Assembly: GCA_028818995.1 (NCBI GenBank)
Contig: JAPPMR010000224.1
Coordinates: 1 to 15,486, forward strand
Direction of reading: 5' to 3'
Source: Candidatus Poribacteria bacterium
Lineage (GTDB): Bacteria > Poribacteria > WGA-4E > WGA-3G
DNA length: 15,486 nucleotides
Shown here: in pieces, positions 6,448-12,954 of the stretch
Layout of the letters: the number at the start of each line of letters is the position of its first letter
Numbering within the stretch: the first letter of the stretch is position 1
Notes under the pieces: generated by a model
The model's database searches: none
What the model was told of the DNA's origin: nothing
The model's input: only the letters and a program-made list of their open reading frames with translations
Program-made: the position numbers and the translations under genes

Positions 6448-7815
6448 ATGAATCCCTTAAAAGATCTTATTCAACGTTGTCATCAACGACATAAAAACCC
6501 GCTTCGCCAGCGGAAGACAGTGGTAGCACCCGCACTGTACAATAAGGGTTATCCCTATCACTTCACAGTGTATTGCGCGCACAGATACCCAATGCTACTC
6601 ACTGATTTGGAAACAGCAAACATCTCATTCATGCCCATAGGACAGGCACCAGATAGCGATCATGGTCCACGTACCTTGGGCGGCGAATCTTTCTTAAGAC
6701 GTCAGGGAACACAAGACTGGGGAATGAGACGATGGCATGCATCCTGGGGTATTCAGGTTTATACTGGTATTCCATCAGAACGCGATGGCGCACGATGGCA
6801 TGACTTTGATTTTACATATAAGGCTATTTGTGTTTCCCCTGATGCTATTCTCACGTGTATTGAGGCACTTGTTGACACTGTTCCAAACCCATTATTAACG
6901 ATGTCAAAATCTGGAGGATTACGCTTTTCTTGCCGGGTGCCGAATTACCTGCATCCAAATATCGAAAAAGCGAAACTTTACATCTATAAACACACGCCAA
7001 CTTCGGATAAATCTGACCAACGCGATCTGTATCTTGAAATCTTTGGTGAAGAAGGTTACAATCGTTGGGATGCGCGTTATGAAATTCTGCTTGGCAATCT
7101 GTTTGACCCGCCTATTGTTGATAAAGAGGTTGTCTTTGCCCCTATTAATGCGCTTCGTGCTGCACTGCATGAACCCGCCCCCGAAAAAATAACAGAAAAA
7201 CAAATTGCCACTGAAGTTCCATTTTCTCTGGGTTCGCATAATCTTGATCTTGCAAAAGAGACACTTGTAAAGCACGGTTTTTCTTATGTCCGACAAGATA
7301 ACGGTTCCCATCTTTGGATCCCACCTAATAGTGAGGTTGACGACAAATACATATCGCTATGGGAAAATGAAGAGACGGTATGGTTACGTGCCTCAACCAC
7401 CGATATAGGACTTCCTACGCAATCAACACCAATAACGGATATATGGCACGACACAGGAATTATGCCACCGGCACCTCTTGCTGGTATACCAGTGCCTGAT
7501 AAGGTGCAAATAGTTCGGGAAGGAAAACTTAGTCCATTAGCGATAAAACGCCCTTCTCCTGTGTTGTACAAGTCAGAACAAACAGAAAAAGTTTATAAGA
7601 CACTCGAAAAGAACGGCGTTCAGATACAGGAAATTTTTGACCGGACAGACCGCATCCTCGGACTGATTGCGGAGGCAGGCACAGAAAAACACTACGATGC
7701 AGTATCCGATGCCAGCAACGGTGGTACAACTTGCTTAAACATGTCAACCTACAAATTAGCTGAAAAGATAGAAAACCGTTATCAAAACCAAAACATTCCA
7801 TTATACGAACGCTGA
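6448..7815 (+). CDS. N-terminal part of an interrupted primase-like/helicase protein (455 aa)
   Basis: This is not a family I can name with certainty. The stop TGA (7813-7815) is followed in the same frame by the next reading frame, so this is probably the front part of one protein of about 1,127 residues. Residues 100-240 recall an archaeo-eukaryotic primase core: 'WHDFDF' (D119, D121) as a possible metal site, 'LLTMSKSGGLRFS' (149-161) and 'RWDARYEIL' (206-214). The usual S-x-H histidine is not evident, so this is tentative. Residues 276-340 form a second unrecognised block. The C-terminus resembles the start of a helicase: 'GLIAEAGTEKHYD' (405-417) sits where AEAGTGKT would be expected, then a motif Ia-like 'CLNMSTYKLAEKI'. 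The P-loop is altered at G to E413 and T to H415. The ATG lacks a ribosome site; a good promoter lies upstream. Confidence 0.7.
   Translation: MNPLKDLIQRCHQRHKNPLRQRKTVVAPALYNKGYPYHFTVYCAHRYPMLLTDLETANISFMPIGQAPDSDHGPRTLGGESFLRRQGTQDWGMRRWHASWGIQVYTGIPSERDGARWHDFDFTYKAICVSPDAILTCIEALVDTVPNPLLTMSKSGGLRFSCRVPNYLHPNIEKAKLYIYKHTPTSDKSDQRDLYLEIFGEEGYNRWDARYEILLGNLFDPPIVDKEVVFAPINALRAALHEPAPEKITEKQIATEVPFSLGSHNLDLAKETLVKHGFSYVRQDNGSHLWIPPNSEVDDKYISLWENEETVWLRASTTDIGLPTQSTPITDIWHDTGIMPPAPLAGIPVPDKVQIVREGKLSPLAIKRPSPVLYKSEQTEKVYKTLEKNGVQIQEIFDRTDRILGLIAEAGTEKHYDAVSDASNGGTTCLNMSTYKLAEKIENRYQNQNIPLYER
7813..7815 (+). other. Single in-frame TGA joining the two halves
   Basis: The codons around the stop read CGC-TGA-AAA-CCT-CGG-ATG, and frame 1 stays open on both sides for 455 and 671 codons. 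Replacing this one codon restores a continuous protein. A CGA-to-TGA transition is the simplest origin. No other long gene here contains an in-frame TGA, so code reassignment is unlikely. Confidence 0.8.
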
Positions 7816-7824
7816 AAACCTCGG

Positions 7825-9831
7825 ATGTACCTGTGGGAGCAGGTGAAAAAGATACCTATTGATGTTCGCATGGCAACGCCATTTCAATTGGGTAATGTCT
7901 GTGAGGATCCGGAAAGGTGCGAAGCACTTGAAGAAAAGGGTGGTGATGCGCGCGAAAGTATCTGTCCACAGTGCCCTGTCTATACACAATGCCAACAGCG
8001 CGGATTTTTATCACAAGCATCTTCATTAAAACACGCCAAAACACAGATAGTAGCACTTCCCGAACTTTTCTTTGATCCACAACACGCTGAAATGGCGGAA
8101 GAGATTCTCATACAGATGGACGAGAAAGAACGGCTTTGCATTATCGACAGAACGCAAGCGTACAAACTGTTTCCCGTATGTAAGTTATCCAAAAATTTAT
8201 TGAAAGAATGGAGTGTGAACTGGCAAGGGACTGCCTTGGGAAATTTTGCTAAAGCGTTGATGCATGCCGTAGAAATCAAAGACAAACCGCATGCGGATGC
8301 TGTTAAGCGAATCCGCACAGTAATACAAGCGTTTGAATGGCAACAAGAAAGACTCATCAAACAGATGTGTCAAGTCAATGTGAGAGGTAAGGTGATTGAA
8401 CAGGGTTTTGTTGATCCCGATACAGGAAAGCAATTAGCACAATTTACTATTGAGTTTGAAGGGGACGCGTTTGCATATATTCCTATTGACAGAAACGCTG
8501 AAAAGAAACTTACAGCAATGAACCTACCCATTTTTGGTTTCAAACGTTTTGCCCTTAATGAAGAAATAAAAATATTGATGTCCATGGCGCAAGCGATCCA
8601 ATTGGGTATTTTTGGTGTAGAAACCGTCAAAGACATTCGGAAATTACCGACAATCTGCCCAGATTCAAACTGGACGTTTTGGCATCAACTCAAAAGTTTC
8701 TTCGCACACTACACGCGGGATGCCGATGCACCAATACGGTGGAATGGAAAAACATTGAGGTTCTGGGTACCACCAGTGCTGCACCCAAACGTAAAACGTC
8801 TGTTGTTAATGTCGGTAAACCTCTCCGAACAACATCTTCGTAGAGCATTCCCAAATGAGAAAATTGAGGTGCATCACACCGAACCAACAGCATGGGTTGC
8901 GGAAAACAAAGTCTTTCAGATTCGCACAGGCACCTATCCACGAAAAACGATTTTAGATTACAACAGTAACTGGGACCTCATCGGTTTGTCTAAAATGGGA
9001 CAGCGCTTTTTCCGTGGTATCCGGGCTGAAATTGAAAGCGATCCAAGCGTTAAACATTCAATCATCACTTATAAGTCAATTGCCACACGGTTATCAGACG
9101 TCGAAAAAAAGAAGAATGTTTGTTTCGTAACACATTTTGAAATGATGGACAGTTTGCACACCGCTTTTGAAGAGACACATGTTCTCTGGATCATCGGCAC
9201 ACCCGAACTACGACAAGAGCTTATTTGGCAGCGAGCACAAATCTTATTCGGAAACGACAAAGATCCTCTTTCCTATGAAGAAGACATAGAATTCGGCCAT
9301 TATAAAGACGAACGTATCCAGAGTGTTTATGAGCAGAATGTCGTCGCCAAACTCTCGCGTATTGTGCAGCGTGCCAAGTTAGATCAGTTACCAAATAAAA
9401 AAGTTATATTAGCCTCCAGTTTGGCGCTGCCCCAAATCACCGACAAACCTGAAACACTTCTTTTTGACTGGGAAGACTTTGAAGTTGCTGGTGGACTTGA
9501 CAAACTGCCGGAAGTGATAGCGACGCGCGAACGTTTTGAAACAGAACGCGATAATTTGACTGTTGAATCCAGCAGAGAAAAAGTGGAGGAAATCTTAGGA
9601 TGCTCAGCGAGACAAGCAAACCGTGTGCTACAAAAACTTAGGGGAGGCACCCCACTTCGAATTCCCTTCCGAGAGCAAATCCTATCCCTCCTTGCCGATG
9701 GCGAGAAAAAAACAGCAGAATTTATTGATACTATTGAAGGACATCCAAAAGCAATAAAAAATGAACTCAGTCGTCTTGTAGATACGGGTGAAATTGTACG
9801 GGTTCAATGGGGTATTTACACCCTTCCGTAA
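7825..9831 (+). CDS. C-terminal part of the interrupted protein: degenerate XPD/DinG-like helicase with Fe-S-type cysteines and winged helix (668 aa)
   Basis: The order of elements matches XPD/DinG-type superfamily 2 helicases. A cysteine cluster (C26, C32, C47, C50, C56; 'CPQCPVYTQC') sits where the Fe-S domain would be. Next come 'HAKTQIVALPELFF' in place of 'ADLVIVNHALL' and a motif II-like 'LCIIDRTQA' (104-112). Residues 455-545 hold 'LWIIGTPELRQELI', 'YKDERIQSVYEQ' and a motif VI-like 'RIVQRAKL' (512-519), then 'ALPQITDKPETLLFD'. The catalytic glutamate of DE is R109, and motif VI lacks the usual GR. The last 80 residues look like helix-turn-helix ('EEILGCSARQANRVLQKL') plus winged helix ending 'VRVQWGIYTLP'. 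The Walker A-like segment lies in the preceding frame. ATG 7825 has no Shine-Dalgarno, so separate translation is doubtful. It is a pseudogene, a read-through product or a non-catalytic relative. Confidence 0.7.
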   Translation: MYLWEQVKKIPIDVRMATPFQLGNVCEDPERCEALEEKGGDARESICPQCPVYTQCQQRGFLSQASSLKHAKTQIVALPELFFDPQHAEMAEEILIQMDEKERLCIIDRTQAYKLFPVCKLSKNLLKEWSVNWQGTALGNFAKALMHAVEIKDKPHADAVKRIRTVIQAFEWQQERLIKQMCQVNVRGKVIEQGFVDPDTGKQLAQFTIEFEGDAFAYIPIDRNAEKKLTAMNLPIFGFKRFALNEEIKILMSMAQAIQLGIFGVETVKDIRKLPTICPDSNWTFWHQLKSFFAHYTRDADAPIRWNGKTLRFWVPPVLHPNVKRLLLMSVNLSEQHLRRAFPNEKIEVHHTEPTAWVAENKVFQIRTGTYPRKTILDYNSNWDLIGLSKMGQRFFRGIRAEIESDPSVKHSIITYKSIATRLSDVEKKKNVCFVTHFEMMDSLHTAFEETHVLWIIGTPELRQELIWQRAQILFGNDKDPLSYEEDIEFGHYKDERIQSVYEQNVVAKLSRIVQRAKLDQLPNKKVILASSLALPQITDKPETLLFDWEDFEVAGGLDKLPEVIATRERFETERDNLTVESSREKVEEILGCSARQANRVLQKLRGGTPLRIPFREQILSLLADGEKKTAEFIDTIEGHPKAIKNELSRLVDTGEIVRVQWGIYTLP

Positions 9832-9900
9832 CGAAAAGGCAAAGTAAACATCTTTCCTACCTCTTTTAAACCCATCCCAAAACCACATAGGCGGGTTTGT

Positions 9901-10056
9901 AATACCATTTCTAAATAATGGGACATTATTTCATATATCGGTTGTCCGAATGCAACCCCCTCTTCTGTGGGAGCGACCTCCTGGTCGCGACAAGGAGGTC
10001 GCTCCTACAAAGAAACTCAAGATCGGAATGATACTTTATCAATTAGAAATGGTATT
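9901..10056. repeat. Inverted repeat enclosing a REP-like hairpin
   Basis: AATACCATTTCTAAAT (9901-9916) and AATTAGAAATGGTATT (10041-10056) are inverted copies matching at 15 of 16 bases. They bracket the long palindrome at 9966-10009. This resembles a small composite repeat unit. The 459 bp gap 9832-10290 otherwise holds only further hairpins and the promoter at 10227-10255. Confidence 0.45.
9966..10009. repeat. REP-like palindrome, family A copy 2
   Basis: The arms 9966-9981 and 9994-10009 pair at 15 of 16 positions, with a perfect 12-bp core GGAGCGACCTCC/GGAGGTCGCTCC. Its first 26 bases match the element at 5878-5903 with compensatory changes in the stem GCGAC-N6-GTCGC. Likely an extragenic palindromic element; no T-run for termination. 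Confidence 0.65.
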
Positions 10057-10077
10057 AGAAACCCTCCAACAAGAGTT

Positions 10078-10104
10078 GTCGGGTGTCGCTTCGCTCTACC
10101 CGAC
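10078..10104 (-). repeat. Family C hairpin, copy 1
   Basis: GTCGGGT (10078-10084) and ACCCGAC (10098-10104) form a perfect 7-bp stem. Read on the minus strand the loop region is TAGAGCGAAGCGACACCC, resembling the elements near 14488 and 14681. The preceding TTAGAAACCCTCCAACAAGA recurs with one extra C near 14634. Confidence 0.5.
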
Positions 10105-10138
10105 CTACAATACTGCGAATCTTGTTTATTCAGTCTGA

Positions 10139-10164
10139 TAGATGCGATTTTCTAATCGCATCTA
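10139..10164. repeat. Perfect hairpin, family A-like copy 3
   Basis: TAGATGCGATT (10139-10149) and AATCGCATCTA (10154-10164) pair perfectly over 11 bp with a 4-nt loop. The core GCGAT-N6-ATCGC is shared with 5878-5903. It is followed by CCGGGG, not a T-run, so I do not call it a terminator. Confidence 0.55.
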
Positions 10165-10226
10165 CCGGGGTATTCACTAATTGGACTTTACCATAAAAAC
10201 AAACGCCTATAATCAGTAACACTTGT

Positions 10227-10255
10227 TTGCAAATCTTGATATTTCAAGGTATACT
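10227..10255 (+). promoter_or_regulatory. Candidate promoter of the ArsA-like ATPase gene
   Basis: TTGCAA (10227-10232) and TATACT (10250-10255) lie 17 bp apart, the same boxes and spacing as the promoter of the Ldh_2 dehydrogenase gene. The -35 box is part of the palindrome TTTGCAAA (10226-10233). The GTG start is 36 bp downstream with a GGTAGGA ribosome site between. Confidence 0.45.
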
Positions 10256-10290
10256 TAATAAAAAATAAACAGATAGGTAGGATCCAAATA

Positions 10291-11469
10291 GTGCGAATTA
10301 TTTTTTACACAGGCAAAGGAGGTGTCGGTAAAACAACTATCTCTGCTGCAACAGGCATGAAACTGGCATCACTCGGATATAAGACGATTGTCATCTCACT
10401 TGACGTGGCACATTCACTCCGCGATTCTTTTGATAATGAGGCACTTCTCATTGCACAGTCTACTGAAAAACAGATACAAATTCAGGAGAACCTCTGGATA
10501 CAAGAAATCAATGTTCAAGAAGCCATTGTTGAATACTGGGATGAAGTCTACAACTACATCCGTTCTCTACTGAATCGTTCAGGTCTGGAAACGCTCGTGG
10601 CAGAAGAGATAGCGGTGTTTCCGGGGATGGAGGAGATATGTGCACTTCTTTACATTAACCAGTATGTCCGTGAAAATACGTACGATGTTATTATCCTGGA
10701 CTGCGCGCCGACTGGTGAATCACTGCGGTTCGTTAGTATCCCAACGACGCTTGAATGGTATATGAACCGCATCTTCAAATTAGAACGTAACCTCGCCAAA
10801 CTTGCAGGACCTATTATTGAAACAGTTAGCTCTGTCCCAATACCAAAGGACGCATATTTCCAAAATATACAGAACCTTTTCAATAAATTAGAAGGTATTG
10901 ATACTGTGCTAACAGATCCGAAAATCACAACAGTGCGCTTGGTAACAAATCCAGAAAAAATTGTCATCAAAGAAACACAACGAGCATTTATGTACTTCTG
11001 CCTTTACGGGTTATGCATTGATGCGGTCATCATCAATCGTATTTTCCCTGAAGGCATTGATGCCAAGTTTTTTGAAATCTGGAAACAGACACAACAGCAA
11101 TATATAGAGGAAGCCGAAAACTATTTTTCGGGTGTACCGATATGGAAGGTAAATCTTTTTGATGATCAAATTATTGGAGAAACAGGACTCCGTAGATTGG
11201 GAGATATCCTCTATCCGAACCTTGACCCAGCAGAAAAGTTCTCCGAACAGAGTCCGTATCAATTCCGGAAAGTAGATGATGTTTATCAACTTGTGATGCA
11301 ACTCCCGTTTTTAACCAAGCAAGAGGTTCACCTCACCAAACATGGCGATGAGTTAATCGTTACAATTGGCGGTTTTAAGAGACATGTTGCGCTGCCACGA
11401 AGCCTTGCAAGTACCAAAACAACAGGAGCAAAACTCACCGAACGCCAACTGGTTATCACGTTTCAATAA
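10291..11469 (+). CDS. ArsA/Get3-family ATPase with C-terminal HSP20-like domain
   Basis: The 392-residue product is a deviant-P-loop ATPase of the ArsA/TRC40 type. It has 'GKGGVGKTT' (8-16), a switch-like 'SLDVAHSLRDSFD' (36-48; the usual sequence is DPAHS, here DVAHS) and 'DCAPTGES' (137-144). The C-terminal 65 residues ('DDVYQLVMQLPFLTKQEVHL...' to 'RQLVITF') match the small HSP20-like domain found at the end of many bacterial ArsA-like proteins. In arsenic resistance ArsA drives ArsB, but no arsenic gene is nearby and only one P-loop half is present. A protein-targeting or chaperone role is equally possible. The start is GTG with GGTAGGA about 8 nt upstream. It is followed after 47 bp by a membrane protein gene. 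Confidence 0.88.
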   Translation: MRIIFYTGKGGVGKTTISAATGMKLASLGYKTIVISLDVAHSLRDSFDNEALLIAQSTEKQIQIQENLWIQEINVQEAIVEYWDEVYNYIRSLLNRSGLETLVAEEIAVFPGMEEICALLYINQYVRENTYDVIILDCAPTGESLRFVSIPTTLEWYMNRIFKLERNLAKLAGPIIETVSSVPIPKDAYFQNIQNLFNKLEGIDTVLTDPKITTVRLVTNPEKIVIKETQRAFMYFCLYGLCIDAVIINRIFPEGIDAKFFEIWKQTQQQYIEEAENYFSGVPIWKVNLFDDQIIGETGLRRLGDILYPNLDPAEKFSEQSPYQFRKVDDVYQLVMQLPFLTKQEVHLTKHGDELIVTIGGFKRHVALPRSLASTKTTGAKLTERQLVITFQ

Positions 11470-11516
11470 ACTTTCAGTAAAGTTACACGTCTCATATTGC
11501 GCATTTAAAGGAACAA

Positions 11517-12212
11517 ATGTTTATCAAAACAGATAAAGTGGTACTAACTGTAGTCTTTACAACATTTTTGACGTTCTTATTACTGTTTCTACTGCCGATC
11601 AGGGACTTAGGAATTGGTGCTATTTGGTGGCTTTATCCAAACTTGCTGCTGGCAATCGGATGGTTCGGTTATCTCATTCAATTTAATCGAAATACCACTG
11701 GGGATGAATCGCCTCAACTACTGCTACATAGCGTATTGTTTGGATTCTCTGCAACGGTAACATATCTACCAATGGACTGGCTGTTTTCAAGAAAATTGCA
11801 GTTTATCGTCTACCGTAGTCCAGACTTTTTGGGAAATGTAACGACACCGATTGCGTTGATAATATCTTGGGGGCTTTTCGCTACGTTAATTGTCTACTGC
11901 TACCACCGACTTCAAATGCTTAGTCTACACCGTTTTGTTGCTTCAGGCATAACCGGGTTAATAGCGACAATTGGAAGTATCGTTATTTACGGATTAGGAA
12001 AAGAGTTATGGGAATGGAACGCCTTGCGTGTTGAAAATATACCAAACATCGCATCAGTCCCAATCTTTATGCCGATTACATTTTTGCTTACTTTCATCCT
12101 CTGTCCTTATTATTTTTACCGTAAGCAGCATGCATTGATAGCAGGAATAAGGTGTGGGCTTTTCATGGGAATAGTGATGTTTTTGAGTTTTCTCATCTTT
12201 TGGAGGCTATAA
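11517..12212 (+). CDS. Polytopic membrane protein of unknown function
   Basis: I do not recognise this 231-residue protein. It is strongly hydrophobic, with about six or seven likely membrane helices: near residues 8-27, 33-53, 68-88, 103-126, 137-158, 182-200 and 209-228. Short polar loops contain 'NRNTTGDESPQ' and 'GLGKELWEWNALRVENIPN'. No catalytic motif is visible. The ATG has an AAAGGA site 4 nt upstream. It sits 47 bp behind the ArsA-like gene with no evident terminator between, so co-expression is likely. A candidate hslV promoter overlaps its last codons. Confidence 0.75.
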   Translation: MFIKTDKVVLTVVFTTFLTFLLLFLLPIRDLGIGAIWWLYPNLLLAIGWFGYLIQFNRNTTGDESPQLLLHSVLFGFSATVTYLPMDWLFSRKLQFIVYRSPDFLGNVTTPIALIISWGLFATLIVYCYHRLQMLSLHRFVASGITGLIATIGSIVIYGLGKELWEWNALRVENIPNIASVPIFMPITFLLTFILCPYYFYRKQHALIAGIRCGLFMGIVMFLSFLIFWRL

Positions 12213-12229
12213 AGCAAATTAGTTATAAT
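12200..12229 (+). promoter_or_regulatory. Candidate promoter of hslVU
   Basis: TTGGAG (12200-12205) and TATAAT (12224-12229) are separated by 18 bp, with the -35 box overlapping the 3' end of the preceding membrane-protein gene. The resulting leader would be about 90 nt. The -35 box is only a partial match. Confidence 0.35.
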
Positions 12230-12324
12230 TAACGGATGACAAATCACAGATTAAACATGCGGATGTAAACTCAGCCATCCTTAGAATTTTGGCTTGAAAG
12301 AACCAATTAATGTTAGGAAAAAAC

Positions 12325-12885
12325 ATGAACTTACTTGAAAAGAAAAGTATGCGTTCAACAACAATATTGGCGGTACGCCGAAATGGGCAGATCGCTATTG
12401 GGGGAGACGGTCAGGTCACATTAGGTGATACAGCTATTAAACATAGTGCTCGCAAAATCCGCAAGATTTATCAGGACCGTGTTCTTATTGGGTTTGCGGG
12501 TTCTGGTTCAGATGCGCTTACTCTCTATGAAAATTTAGAGAAAAAATTAGAACAGTACCGGGGCAACCTGCAGAAAGCTTCGGTTGAACTCGCAAGGGAT
12601 TGGCGTAGTGATCGCATTCTTAGGCGTGCGGACGCTTTGATGATAGCGATCAATGAAAACGATAGCTACCTGATTTCAGGTAACGGCGATCTCATCATCC
12701 CTGACGACGACATCCTTGCTATCGGTTCAGGTGGTTCTATTGCGCTCTCTGCTTCCAGAGCATTACTCAAATACTCAAAACTAACCGCCGCTGAGGTTGT
12801 CGCTGAAGCATTAAAAATTACAAGTGAAATCTGCATCTACACGAACGCACAGATTGAAATTGAATCAATTGAGACTGAAGAATAG
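12325..12885 (+). CDS. hslV: HslV, proteolytic subunit of the HslVU (ClpQY) protease
   Basis: HslV is the threonine-protease dodecamer that works with the HslU unfoldase in the cytoplasm. The catalytic N-terminal region is 'TTILAVRRNGQIAIGGDGQVTLGD', with the nucleophile the first T of the TT pair (T12 from the chosen start). 'KHSARKIRKI' carries the conserved lysine. 'FAGSGSDALTLYENLEKKLEQY', 'LARDWRSDRILRRADA', 'LAIGSGGSIALSASRAL' and 'EICIYTNAQIEIE' are all typical. I chose ATG 12325 because an AGGA lies 7 nt upstream; an in-frame ATG at 12310 lacks a good site. Either start leaves an 11-16 residue propeptide to be removed before the threonine, longer than in many homologues. hslU follows after 69 bp. 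Confidence 0.95.
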   Translation: MNLLEKKSMRSTTILAVRRNGQIAIGGDGQVTLGDTAIKHSARKIRKIYQDRVLIGFAGSGSDALTLYENLEKKLEQYRGNLQKASVELARDWRSDRILRRADALMIAINENDSYLISGNGDLIIPDDDILAIGSGGSIALSASRALLKYSKLTAAEVVAEALKITSEICIYTNAQIEIESIETEE

Positions 12886-12933
12886 GATACTCAAAATTTA
12901 CGTTATTTTGGTTAACAGCACAGAGGAGTGCTC

Positions 12934-12950
12934 ACCACCTTTTAGGAGGT
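12934..12950 (+). promoter_or_regulatory. Shine-Dalgarno of hslU within a potential hairpin
   Basis: The hslU ribosome site AGGAGGT (12944-12950) can pair with ACCACCT (12934-12940) across a TTT loop, six of seven pairs. When folded this would hide the ribosome site and tie hslU translation to ribosomes finishing hslV. The short loop and the mismatch make the structure only moderately stable. Confidence 0.35.
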
Positions 12951-12954
12951 TACA

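Noticed and set aside
7813..7815. TGA reassigned to an amino acid (alternative code) or selenocysteine
   Set aside because: No other long gene here contains an in-frame TGA, and I see no selenocysteine context or convincing insertion element downstream.
9950..10155. Two 62-codon plus-strand open frames
   Set aside because: They consist of palindromic repeat sequence (9966-10009, 10078-10104, 10139-10164) read by chance; no ribosome site.
10139..10164. Intrinsic terminator for the helicase-like gene
   Set aside because: Perfect stem but followed by CCGGGG, more than 300 bp past the stop, and related to the repeat at 5878-5903.
10291..11469. True arsenite-pump ATPase ArsA
   Set aside because: Only one P-loop half and no arsB, arsC, arsD or arsR nearby; kept at family level without a gene symbol.
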